DNA of 62,005 nucleotides, from positions 1-62,005 of the IMG/VR virus record IMGVR_UViG_3300037247_002096. One strand, written 5' to 3'. A program made the translations under genes and the position numbers. The DNA is from a virus. Shown one piece after another: positions 35,404 to 43,231 of the stretch (the stretch's first letter is position 1; each line of letters starts with the position of its first letter). Under the pieces are notes generated by a model that did no database searches, had not been told where the DNA came from, and was given only the letters and a program-made list of their open reading frames with translations.

Positions 35404-36342
35404 TCATGCCATATAAGAAACCCAATAGATAAGAGCGAGTCATAAAACTGAAGAAACCCAATATATGAAAGCGAGTCATTACATTATAGAAAACCATAAA
35501 AAGGAAGCGGGTCATTGAAGCAAAGAAACCCAAATCAATATAGCGAGTCAAAAAAATCCAGAAACCCAATGAAACGAAGCGAGTCATTAAACTTAAGAAA
35601 ACCAGAATGAAGAAGCGAGTCAACTATGGCTAGAAAACCAAAAATCTAAAGCGTGTCAAAAAGTAAAAGAAAACCAAATGAATGAAGCGTGTCAAAAAGA
35701 TTTAGAAAACCATATGAACGAAGCGTGTCAAGTAAAGAGAGAAAACCAATAATTCCAAGCGTGTCAATACTACATAGAAAACCAGTATCAATAAGCGTGT
35801 CATAGGAGAATAGTAATCCACTTTCCTAAAGCGGGCCAATAGTTTTTAGAAAACCAATAAAAGAAAGCGAGTCAAATTGAGGTAGAAACCCATTAGAGAA
35901 AAGCGTGTCATAAAAGCTTAGGAAACCAAAAAACTAAAGCGTGTCACTTCCAACGAGTAAACCTAATGAAGGAAGCGCGTCAATAAGAAAAAGGAAACCA
36001 ATATCGTTTAGCGAGTCAATGTATAGAAGAAAACCATAATGAGGAAGCGTGTCATAGTGAGCAAGAAAACCAAGAGGAAAAAGCGTGTCAATAGGCATGA
36101 GAAACCCACAGAAAATAAGCGAGCCAGTGAAAGCGAGAAAACCAAGCTAAAAGAGCGAGTCACAACCACTAAGAAACCCAACAATATGGAGCGTGTCAAT
36201 GAAGTTTAGAAACCCAATGTCTAGAAGCGAGTCACTACATCAAAGAAAACCATTATAAGGAAGCGAGCCACAGCAATAAAGAAAACCATAATAGTTAAGC
36301 GAGTCAAAAGACAAAAGAAAACCACAGAAGAAAAGCGATTAT
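35398..36342 (+). repeat. TIGR array 1, 26 units
   Basis: Exact 36-bp period with no indel. Loop box AGAAA(A/C)CCA first at 35416 and last at 36316; edge box AGCG(A/T)GTCA; each is separated by a 9-base spacer. The first edge (35398-35406, ending AGTCA) is degenerate and contains the tas stop codon; the last edge (36334-36342, AGCGATTAT) is also degenerate. 52 spacers, nearly all different. Examples before/after the loop box: tgccatata/atagataag, taaaactga/atatatgaa, ttacattat/taaaaagga, aaagacaaa/cagaagaaa. Drifted loops: AGTAATCCA (35812), AGTAAACCT (35956). It is probably transcribed with tas and cut into 36-nt RNAs. Confidence 0.93.
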
Positions 36343-36359
36343 CAAATAGGAATTTTTAA

Positions 36360-36545
36360 ATGATCTATGAATGTAAAATATTAAAACCAAATGGGAAATT
36401 GCAAAAAATTTATACCCAAAAAGACCTCAAAAAAAAATTCTGGGAAGAATTCAACTCAGACCCCCTTGGGAAAAGAGGCTCCAACCTCGGTAAACAGGAG
36501 CCAACTAAAATTAAGAATTTGCAAAGCAATATAATGGAGGAATGA
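36360..36545 (+). CDS. Small hypothetical protein
   Basis: A 61-residue Lys-rich protein 17 bp after the array, with AGGAATTTTTAA before ATG. The first 30 residues (IYECKILKPNGKLQKIY) look like a small beta domain. It ends 3 bp before the next start. Whether it relates to the array system is unknown. Confidence 0.5.
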   Translation: MIYECKILKPNGKLQKIYTQKDLKKKFWEEFNSDPLGKRGSNLGKQEPTKIKNLQSNIMEE

Positions 36546-36547
36546 TT

Positions 36548-36772
36548 ATGGGATGGTTCTGGCTAGTTTTTTTAATTTTACTTTTGATCGGTAATATTTG
36601 GCTTTGGCACAATGTGGGGATGGACAGAGGCCGTGTGGAATCTTTAAAATTGATGTTAGAGATTAGCAAAATCGTTACAGAACAAAAAATTGAAATTATG
36701 AAACTTAAAAAAAATAGAAAACAAATGAAAGTAGAATATTTTCACACCCATATATTTTCAACATACAACTAA
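36548..36772 (+). CDS. Small single-pass membrane protein
   Basis: A 74-residue protein. ATG 36548 is preferred to 36542 because GGAGG at 36536-36540 is 7 bases from it. Residues 2-20 form a transmembrane helix (GWFWLVFLILLLIGNIWLW), followed by a basic coiled segment. Last gene of the early operon. Function unknown. Confidence 0.6.
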   Translation: MGWFWLVFLILLLIGNIWLWHNVGMDRGRVESLKLMLEISKIVTEQKIEIMKLKKNRKQMKVEYFHTHIFSTYN

Positions 36773-36773
36773 A

Positions 36774-36839
36774 GGTTCAAGTCCGGAAGGTGCTTGAAAC
36801 CCAGAAGGGGGTGGCTCGGTGAAAATGCCACCCTCCTTC
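36774..36839 (+). other. Two hairpins before integrase, possible attP or terminator
   Basis: GGTTCAAG (36774) pairs with CTTGAAACC (one bulge), and GAAGGGGGTGGC (36804) pairs with GCCACCCTCCTTC (one bulge). The second is very stable but has no T tract. They separate the early operon from int. They may stop transcription or form part of the attachment region. GGTTCAAGTCC looks like a tRNA T-loop but no tRNA folds around it. Confidence 0.55.
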
Positions 36840-36945
36840 GCACTGATTACCATAAATGACCAATTCCATCAAAAGAAAAAGTATGGTATATAATGCAACG
36901 CACTGGAAAGGTCGGTGGCTTCGGTTTTCCGAAAGGGAGGATCCG

Positions 36946-37908
36946 ATGGCCGAATACATGGTCCAGCGAGGCGTCAACAAGATTTGGTATGCTCAGAAAC
37001 GCATCAACGGCTTGAGAATCAGAGATTGCCTGGGCACCACAGACGAACGTTTAGCACGTAAAAAATTCGCTGAATTAGAACTCGCTGTTGAAAAAGGAGA
37101 ATATAACTCGTTTAAAAAAGATTTCATGGTTGTTGTTGAGCAATTTCTTCCCACTGCGACGGTTCGTGAAGAGTTCATCATCCGTTGTCACTTGGTTCCT
37201 TATTTTTCCGCTTTTAAAATCGGAGAAATCAATGAATATGAAGTTTTCAAATACCATGAAGCCAATAAACTCAAACCAGAAAGTACCCTAAAAAAAGAGC
37301 TACGGTGCCTCAAAAAGATTGTCTGCCTAGGAAATCGAAATTTTCAACTCCCAAAACTGAAATTCGAGAATAAAGGCGAAAGATTCAATGAAACTCAGAT
37401 TCTCGAAGAATGTGACGTTTTAAATGTGATCAATCAATACGTATACCCTATATATCGAATTCCATGCTTAGTTTCGGCCTACTCCGCCTTACGCATGGGC
37501 AACGTGGTCCACCTTAAAAAGAAAAACGTCGATCTCAGAGATGGCTGGATCAACGTCCTTCAAACCAAAACCGGGCGACCGGTCAGCATCCCCATCAGCG
37601 GGAAATTGCGTAAAGTTTTCATGCAAATCAAGGTTTGGCCCTTAGGCGATGAGGACTTATTCTTCCCTGGAATATCATCAAAAGCCATGACAAACCAAGT
37701 TCTCCGGGCATTCAGACGTGCTGGCTTCTCCTGGGCCAGTTTTCATCATTTCCGACATTTTGCGGCTTGTTTCATGATCAACGCTGGTGTTCCCATCGAA
37801 GTGGTGCAAAAGATCCTCGGCCACGCTGATATCCGCTCAACACTCGTTTATGCACGTTTAAAAAGGCAAACATTAAAGGAGCACATGAAGGTTTGGGATG
37901 TAAAATAA
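36946..37908 (+). CDS. int: Tyrosine recombinase / integrase
   Basis: A 320-residue protein; ATG 36946 has GGGAGG 5 bases upstream. The catalytic set is complete: R183 (SALRMGN), K208 (LQTKTGR), H267-x-x-R270 (FHHFRHF), H293 (ILGHAD) and Y302 (VYARL). The N-terminal ~95 residues are the arm and core-binding parts. It should integrate and excise the genome. The gene reads rightward, away from the early operon hairpins. Confidence 0.95.
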   Translation: MAEYMVQRGVNKIWYAQKRINGLRIRDCLGTTDERLARKKFAELELAVEKGEYNSFKKDFMVVVEQFLPTATVREEFIIRCHLVPYFSAFKIGEINEYEVFKYHEANKLKPESTLKKELRCLKKIVCLGNRNFQLPKLKFENKGERFNETQILEECDVLNVINQYVYPIYRIPCLVSAYSALRMGNVVHLKKKNVDLRDGWINVLQTKTGRPVSIPISGKLRKVFMQIKVWPLGDEDLFFPGISSKAMTNQVLRAFRRAGFSWASFHHFRHFAACFMINAGVPIEVVQKILGHADIRSTLVYARLKRQTLKEHMKVWDVK

Positions 37909-37926
37909 TCAAAAAAGGAGTCCGTT

Positions 37927-38445
37927 ATGATTCTGTTCACCCACGTTAGATATGGCATTCTCCTGGCCTTGGTTGCCATTTTGTTTGGCGGCTCACTGGG
38001 ACTTACGTTTGGTTGTTGTGAAGAAGATATAAAAGGATTTCTGAAAATACAGGCAGATTCCGTCTCCCAGGAAAAATATGGCGGGGTGCAGGAAAAGATA
38101 GATAAAGTCATCAATAAATCCTGGATCTATCTAAAACGCGCTCATCTGCATTCTCAAACCATGGGCGTCATTTCGATTGCCTTTTCACTATTGGTCGTCT
38201 GGGTCAATTTCCATCCCAAAATTCAAACAGGTGTTTCTTTATTAAGTGGGCTTGGAAGTTTGGGATACGGAATGTTCTGGTTGTTATCCGCCTTACTTGC
38301 ACCAACAATGGGCGGAACACACCAAGCAAAAGAAGCAGTCAGCTTGCTTGCCCAGGCGTCCGGGGCTTCATTTTTTTTGGCGGGTCTTACCTTATTCTCG
38401 CTTCTCGTTTATAAAATGTTTGCCAAAGTATCGGTTGTAAAATAG
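37927..38445 (+). CDS. Four-helix membrane protein
   Basis: A 172-residue protein with hydrophobic segments near residues 8-28, 79-95, 103-125 and 145-165, an AAGGAG ribosome site and a CC pair near residue 30 after the first helix. Composition looks like a cellular gene, not a virion gene. It is co-directional with int, 18 bp after it, so it is probably cargo expressed in the lysogen. Family unknown. Confidence 0.6.
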   Translation: MILFTHVRYGILLALVAILFGGSLGLTFGCCEEDIKGFLKIQADSVSQEKYGGVQEKIDKVINKSWIYLKRAHLHSQTMGVISIAFSLLVVWVNFHPKIQTGVSLLSGLGSLGYGMFWLLSALLAPTMGGTHQAKEAVSLLAQASGASFFLAGLTLFSLLVYKMFAKVSVVK

Positions 38446-38480
38446 TCAAATGAAAAGCGTTTGAATTAAAGGGGAGGGAA

Positions 38481-38732
38481 ATGAAAAAATTCTTTTTAGT
38501 TGAAGAAGTAGGTAAAAAAAAAGTAGGTAGGGTGTTGAAAATTGTTGTTCCTTTTGGACGAATAACCTTCCAAGAAATGAAAAAGTTAATGGATGAAAAC
38601 CAAATAATTCTGATCGATAATTATAAATATAAACTAATTAGTTTTGATGACGATATGTTGTTTCATAAGCCTGATGATGAGTTTACCTTTTTTGGGAAAT
38701 CGATGTTTGGCTTGTTGGTTGAGGATCCTTAA
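38481..38732 (+). CDS. Small hypothetical protein
   Basis: An 83-residue protein with a GGGGAGGGAA ribosome site. It has alternating hydrophobic and charged residues and a C-terminal FGKSMFGLLVEDP. No family recognised. It opens the series of cargo genes with G-rich ribosome sites. Confidence 0.55.
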   Translation: MKKFFLVEEVGKKKVGRVLKIVVPFGRITFQEMKKLMDENQIILIDNYKYKLISFDDDMLFHKPDDEFTFFGKSMFGLLVEDP

Positions 38733-38746
38733 AATGGATATTTACT

Positions 38747-38962
38747 ATGAGAAATATTCTCACAAAAAAACAAGTAATGAAAATCTGTGGTTTGAGTTAC
38801 ACAACAATCTGGCGTGAAGAAAACGCAGGTCGTTTCCCCTCAAGAGTATCACTTACACTTAGGCGTGTTGGCTGGTTTGAAGATGAAATTGAAGCTTGGT
38901 TGGAATCCAGAGTCCGATTAAAAGAAAGCATAGAAGATGAAATTGACAATAGCTCAAATTGA
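38747..38962 (+). CDS. AlpA-type regulator
   Basis: A 71-residue MerR-like winged helix: ILTKKQVMKICGLSYTTIWR, then AGRFPSRVSLTLRRVGW and EIEAWLESR, the AlpA hallmark. AlpA proteins act as excisionase or transcription activators next to integrases. Its stop codon overlaps the first base pairs of the structured RNA at 38961. A second AlpA-like gene is at 42960. Confidence 0.88.
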   Translation: MRNILTKKQVMKICGLSYTTIWREENAGRFPSRVSLTLRRVGWFEDEIEAWLESRVRLKESIEDEIDNSSN

Positions 38963-39079
38963 GACGTGCGGCTTATCCTCTATACCCATCCCCATTAGAG
39001 GATGGGCACCGGCGGTTTAATACGTCTGTCGCACCGTGGAAAAGGACTGCGTCATATGGCGTAACACGGCGCACGTCTC
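38961..39079 (+). ncRNA. Structured RNA element, copy A
   Basis: GAGACGTGCG pairs with CGCACGTCTC as a perfect 10-bp outer stem. Inside are a CCTCTA/TAGAGG hairpin, a CCGTG/CACGG stem and a CGTC-ATAT-GGCG hairpin. Two more copies (53419, 56187) keep the fold while outer and inner pairs change together. It follows the AlpA gene, so a comparison with the known int-alpA RNA motif is warranted. Confidence 0.75.
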
Positions 39080-39100
39080 ATTCAATGAAAGGAATTCTAA

Positions 39101-39397
39101 ATGGCGTTTCATGGAGGATATGTTTTCCCCGTAAAATTTAAAGAAATTTTGTTAAGTAACCAACAAGGTGAACCAGAGGAACTTAATTTCCCCGGAATGA
39201 CTCGTCGGGATTGGCTAGCAGGATTGGCGATGCAATCTATCCTGGGAAATTATCAATATGTGTATGAATTGAGAAAAAAAATTGAAACAAAAACAAAAAA
39301 TATTGAAAACGTTGATGCGATTTTGCAAAAACTAATCAGTAAATTATCTTATAACTATGCAGATAAATTGATTGCTCAATCAATAAATGACATATGA
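39101..39397 (+). CDS. Hypothetical protein
   Basis: A 98-residue protein 21 bp after the structured RNA. The N-terminus MAFHGGYVFPVKFKE and a central NFPGMTRRDWLAGLAMQ (a DWLAG-M motif often seen in small phage proteins of unknown role) are followed by a charged helical tail. Function unknown. Confidence 0.6.
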   Translation: MAFHGGYVFPVKFKEILLSNQQGEPEELNFPGMTRRDWLAGLAMQSILGNYQYVYELRKKIETKTKNIENVDAILQKLISKLSYNYADKLIAQSINDI

Positions 39398-39415
39398 AAA
39401 ATGAAAGGGGGTGGG

Positions 39416-39502
39416 ATGCGTAATTACTATAATCAAACATTTAAGGTGGGCCTGGTATCGCTTATTCTTTATGCGATTGTTTTGGCGTTGTCAAACTCGT
39501 AA
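39416..39502 (+). CDS. 28-residue membrane peptide
   Basis: ATG 39416 follows AAGGGGGTGGG. The peptide has one hydrophobic helix (VGLVSLILYAIVLAL). A similar-sized membrane peptide behind the same kind of G-rich site lies at 49413, and the start resembles that of the 48981 protein (YY-K-FKVGL vs YYRKTFKIGL), suggesting remnant or miniature relatives. Confidence 0.45.
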   Translation: MRNYYNQTFKVGLVSLILYAIVLALSNS

Positions 39503-39544
39503 GTACGTTCGTAATAACACTAAACCTACTGTGGAAAAAAAACT

Positions 39545-40975
39545 ATGATTATTTTAGCCAAAAGATTTATACCGATCCAAATGATGGTAATTTTTATCGT
39601 TGTATTGCTATCAGTATCCACAACACATGCGGCTCGCAACAAATGCGGAGGATGGGATCCATTGTTTAAAGCTTTAGAAAACGTGATTTGGAATAATATA
39701 ACAGTTGATCAAAATAGGAATCACTATTGCAAAAGATTGAGGATTGACCAACAGAAAAAATTATACTCAGCTAAATGGTCCTTAAAAACGATTAAAGATC
39801 TTGAATATTTTATCGTTAAGTTTAACCACAAAGCTGAGATGATAGAAAGGTCTAAACGTCCACCAGTTATCCCCGATGAAATCTTGAAATTATATCCCGA
39901 AGCCGCTGAGAAGTTAAAGAAAATGCAAAATCCTTCAAATTCCGATTATATCTCTAAATTAATTTCCGTAGAATCTGCGGAGTTGTTGATTGCTGAGACT
40001 AATGTGCTGATCCTCAAATTGAAAGAAAAAGTGGAAAAACAAGCGGCTTTGCCAAAAGACCCCGGAGAAGCGGACAAAGCCACGTTGGAGGGGATTGACT
40101 CTGACAATGACGGAGTACGCGATGACATTCAACGCTTCATTGCTTTTAATTTCATCCAGAAAGATAAATTACAGGATTTTCTGACTTTATATGCGAAAAC
40201 GTATCAACAAACCTTGTTAAATGCCAAGGATAAAATAAAATCGAGGCAAAATTACAAAACACTTCATAGTTTATTGAAATGTAGAATTTTTATGGAATTT
40301 AGATATGGTGGGCATTATATAATTCCAATAACTAAACTAATAAAGAAATTAATAAATACGGATTTAAGGAAGTTAGCAGATAAACAATATAAACTGCATT
40401 TAACAATTGTCGATTTGGATTTAAAAGGAAATGTTTTTGACCAAAAAGAATTTTGCCATTCTGATCTGGTTGACCATAACGAAGTGTCTCACCCAATAGA
40501 AGTAAAAATTGAACTGCCTGATGATCCCGGTAAAGCTGGCAAAGCCACGTTGGAAGGAATTGATTCTGATAACGACGGAGTGAGGGACGACCTCCAACGT
40601 TTCATTGCCTTGACCCATACGCATTCCGCAAAGTTCAGGGCTTACTTAACTCAAGAGGTAAAGAGTATGCAACGATCTTTGATCGTTGCTGACAGTAAAA
40701 TCTTGTCAGTTGAGCTTGCTCATAAAGGAAGTCTTGATAGTGAATGTGGGAGTTATATAGATTCGGTTACGGTTCATTCTTATCAATGGGGGAACCAATC
40801 CCCAGTTTTGGAATTACTTACCGAAGTTCTAAATACTAAAGAAAGAAGCCTGGCTTATATTCGTTACAACAGTAAACTTGGCGGTGAAATTTATGGATCT
40901 GGGGAACCAGCAAGATATGAAAAAACTCATTTAAAAAAATATTGTGAATTTGATCCCGACGTACTACCTAATTAA
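39545..40975 (+). CDS. Secreted protein with two Asp-rich calcium-type motifs
   Basis: A 476-residue protein with a signal peptide (cleavage near THA, residue 29). Two copies of an acidic motif, DPG-A-KATLEGIDSDNDGVRDD-QRFIA, occur near residues 172-204 and 326-358; DSDNDGVRDD resembles thrombospondin type-3 or dockerin-like calcium loops. Each is followed by a helical domain with few cysteines. It should act in the periplasm or outside. Likely cargo for lysogenic conversion; the exact family is unknown. Confidence 0.72.
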   Translation: MIILAKRFIPIQMMVIFIVVLLSVSTTHAARNKCGGWDPLFKALENVIWNNITVDQNRNHYCKRLRIDQQKKLYSAKWSLKTIKDLEYFIVKFNHKAEMIERSKRPPVIPDEILKLYPEAAEKLKKMQNPSNSDYISKLISVESAELLIAETNVLILKLKEKVEKQAALPKDPGEADKATLEGIDSDNDGVRDDIQRFIAFNFIQKDKLQDFLTLYAKTYQQTLLNAKDKIKSRQNYKTLHSLLKCRIFMEFRYGGHYIIPITKLIKKLINTDLRKLADKQYKLHLTIVDLDLKGNVFDQKEFCHSDLVDHNEVSHPIEVKIELPDDPGKAGKATLEGIDSDNDGVRDDLQRFIALTHTHSAKFRAYLTQEVKSMQRSLIVADSKILSVELAHKGSLDSECGSYIDSVTVHSYQWGNQSPVLELLTEVLNTKERSLAYIRYNSKLGGEIYGSGEPARYEKTHLKKYCEFDPDVLPN

Positions 40976-40999
40976 AGGGTTATGGGGATGCGGTTTTTT

Positions 41000-42781
41000 C
41001 TATTCTAAAAAACCCAATCTCTCCATTGTAAAGATAGAAGGGATATACGGCGGCCAATAATCAGGGTTGGCGAAGTTAGTATCCCAACCATAGTTTCTTC
41101 TGGGGGGTGAGTAACATTTTCCACTCAAGCAAAAATCGCCATCAGCTTGTGAACTGATCCATAAGTTGATGAAAGCTCCCCGATAATTCAATGGTTTACT
41201 CCAGCGTTCATGCAAACGGGGATAATTATGCACTCCGCCACCCTTTTTACCATTCAATATTGATGGACTATTGCCGGAGAAAAACGCGGCGTTAACAGAA
41301 GTGCTTATATTGGCACTGGGTGCTGACAGATTGCATTCTTTTGTGGTCCAAGCGTTGGAAAGGATATTGATAGAATCTGAAATGATCGCCACACCCTTCC
41401 TGTTCACAGTATTAAAATCAGCCTCTATATATAACGGGTTGTCAGTCGCTATTGTGGTGTTGGACAACAATTGTGAGTCTGAATAGGTATTTATTTTTTT
41501 CAGACGGATGGCCTGTAAAGGATCTGCATCATTAACAAAAGTGGCGTCTGGAGACCGGGATGTATAAACTAAAATTCCATTTTCGCCCAGTGCGCCAAGT
41601 CCGTTGAAAGCTAAATAATCCTCGAACCAGAGTTCAAGAGCGTATAAATCAATATCAGTGGTGTCAACCCGGCGTTCTTCCCGCCAATCGCAAAAATCAT
41701 CTGGTGAATCTTGAATAATATCATCTGGCCCTGTGTAATACGGTCTTAATAATGGGTTAAAAATTTGATCGGTTACATCAGTACCAGGCGCGGGCCTTGA
41801 AACAAAAACTTTGATGTTTGAGCCTTGGCCGATAATAGTGATACCATCGACTCCGGGGATCAACGGGTTGAGTGCAACACCCTCGTAAAATCCGTTGCGT
41901 TGGAATAAAACCTTTCCGGGAGTTTTATGTGGCTGCTCATTGACTCTGATAAAACCTTTAAAATCATCTTCTAATGCAACTAAGTTGGAGGAATCATAGG
42001 TTTTGTCAAGCTCAATAAAATCCTCCCAAACGGTACTGGTATTCGAGATTTTCATTTCTGCAAATTTTGTTGCTGTGCCACCCGTTTTTTTATTAGTCAA
42101 TAAACTTCCAGTCACCGTTATTGAAAGAGGTGTTTGAATGAGTCCATCGGGGTCAAAATTTTGAAACCTGACATAGGGTTTTGTGCCGCCATTGCCGTAG
42201 GTTGCAACATGAAAATTTCCGTTGGTATGAATCCTGCCCCAACTGGTCCAATTTTTTCCGGGCATTAATTCCAGATCAGGGTCACCACCGGGATCGCCAT
42301 CGCCGCCATAAAATATAAACCATTGCACCAATGGGGTTTCCAATATGCGTATTTGTTCTGTCAAAGTTTCTTTAGAATTATCTGTGGTGGATCTGGAAGT
42401 GGCAATTATTTCATATTCGTGAGCATAATTATTGATGATGTTCTTACCATTTATGGTTTGGGTGAGATAACGGTCTTGGATTTTTGTGATGCTGTATTCA
42501 ACCTGGTGGTCGCGATATTCAGGCAGAGCAATGGCACCTCCTATAGGCTGATAAGGCACCAGATTCTCGAAACTTGTCACTATGGTAGCCACGGCTTGAT
42601 CCAACCCGGATTCTGCAGTGTAAAACGACTTCTTACCCTTTAAAAGCGCACGAGCAGATTCAAGGTTTAGCGAGGTCATTTGCAACGCGCCTACGGATAA
42701 AGCAAGCATTGCCGCCATCATGAACATAAATATAATGAGTGTGGAGCCTTTTTCCTGTTTCAACAGAGAGTGATAACACAT
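41000..42781 (-). CDS. PilX-like pilus assembly protein
   Basis: A 593-residue protein read leftward with GGAG 7 bases before ATG. Residues 9-60 are a class III prepilin-like start (KQEKG, then STLIIFMFMMAAMLALSVGA, then E/S-rich AESGLDQA), as in PilX N-terminal domains of minor pilin operons. The rest is a large beta-rich extracellular part. It is opposite to its neighbours, which fits independent capture from a host genome. Together with the pilin at 58216 it suggests the prophage alters type IV pili. Confidence 0.78.
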   Translation of the reverse strand: MCYHSLLKQEKGSTLIIFMFMMAAMLALSVGALQMTSLNLESARALLKGKKSFYTAESGLDQAVATIVTSFENLVPYQPIGGAIALPEYRDHQVEYSITKIQDRYLTQTINGKNIINNYAHEYEIIATSRSTTDNSKETLTEQIRILETPLVQWFIFYGGDGDPGGDPDLELMPGKNWTSWGRIHTNGNFHVATYGNGGTKPYVRFQNFDPDGLIQTPLSITVTGSLLTNKKTGGTATKFAEMKISNTSTVWEDFIELDKTYDSSNLVALEDDFKGFIRVNEQPHKTPGKVLFQRNGFYEGVALNPLIPGVDGITIIGQGSNIKVFVSRPAPGTDVTDQIFNPLLRPYYTGPDDIIQDSPDDFCDWREERRVDTTDIDLYALELWFEDYLAFNGLGALGENGILVYTSRSPDATFVNDADPLQAIRLKKINTYSDSQLLSNTTIATDNPLYIEADFNTVNRKGVAIISDSINILSNAWTTKECNLSAPSANISTSVNAAFFSGNSPSILNGKKGGGVHNYPRLHERWSKPLNYRGAFINLWISSQADGDFCLSGKCYSPPRRNYGWDTNFANPDYWPPYIPSIFTMERLGFLE

Positions 42782-42959
42782 GCCATATCTCCAAAATTAG
42801 TTTATATATAGGAAATTATGCAAACTGTGTGCCAATGAGCAACTTGAACGCAAGTAACGAAAACAATGGTTTACAGGATTTATTTTTTGGTTATAATACA
42901 AAAGTGACTAAAATATTATTATTCTGACAATTTATGTCGCTAAATAAAAGGGGATGGTA

Positions 42960-43148
42960 ATGCGGCTATTAACCAAAAAGCGGGTTAAGGATTTGGTTCT
43001 TTATAGTTTCTCGCACATAGATCGTCTTGAAAAGGCTGGGAAATTTCCTAAAAAGGTTCGACTCGGCACTCACAGGATTGCCTATATAGAAAGTGAGATT
43101 ATAGAGTGGATAGAAAAAAAAGTCAGCGAAAGGGATAACTCCACTTGA
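42960..43148 (+). CDS. AlpA-type regulator 2
   Basis: A 62-residue AlpA-like protein (LLTKKRVKDLVLYSFSHIDR, AGKFPKKVRL, IEWIEKKV). ATG 42960 is used since AAAAGGGG lies 6 bases before it. It is a paralogue of the 38747 gene and precedes the chemoreceptor, so it may control that cargo or excision. Confidence 0.82.
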   Translation: MRLLTKKRVKDLVLYSFSHIDRLEKAGKFPKKVRLGTHRIAYIESEIIEWIEKKVSERDNST

Positions 43149-43231
43149 TACTCCCTAACGGGAGGGAACAGGAAAGGGAAGCCCGCAGAAAACCAATATT
43201 TTAAAATATTAAGAAACCGGGGAGTTTGTAA

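Noticed and set aside
35366-36199. Leftward open frames with 12-residue repeats (MTRF-LGF type) across TIGR array 1
   Set aside because: They arise because 36 is a multiple of 3 and the array boxes lack stops in that frame. There is no ribosome site and spacers vary without codon bias.
35398-36342. CRISPR array
   Set aside because: Two different conserved 9-mers alternate with 9-base spacers. CRISPR repeats are longer, single and separated by about 30-base spacers, and no cas genes are present.
36774-36790. tRNA gene suggested by GGTTCAAGTCC
   Set aside because: No acceptor or anticodon arms can be found around it; the bases pair in a plain hairpin.
43187-43226. Stray TIGR loop boxes (AGAAAACCA and AGAAACCGG) before the receptor gene
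   Set aside because: No AGCG edge or 36-bp spacing; chance match in AT-rich DNA.
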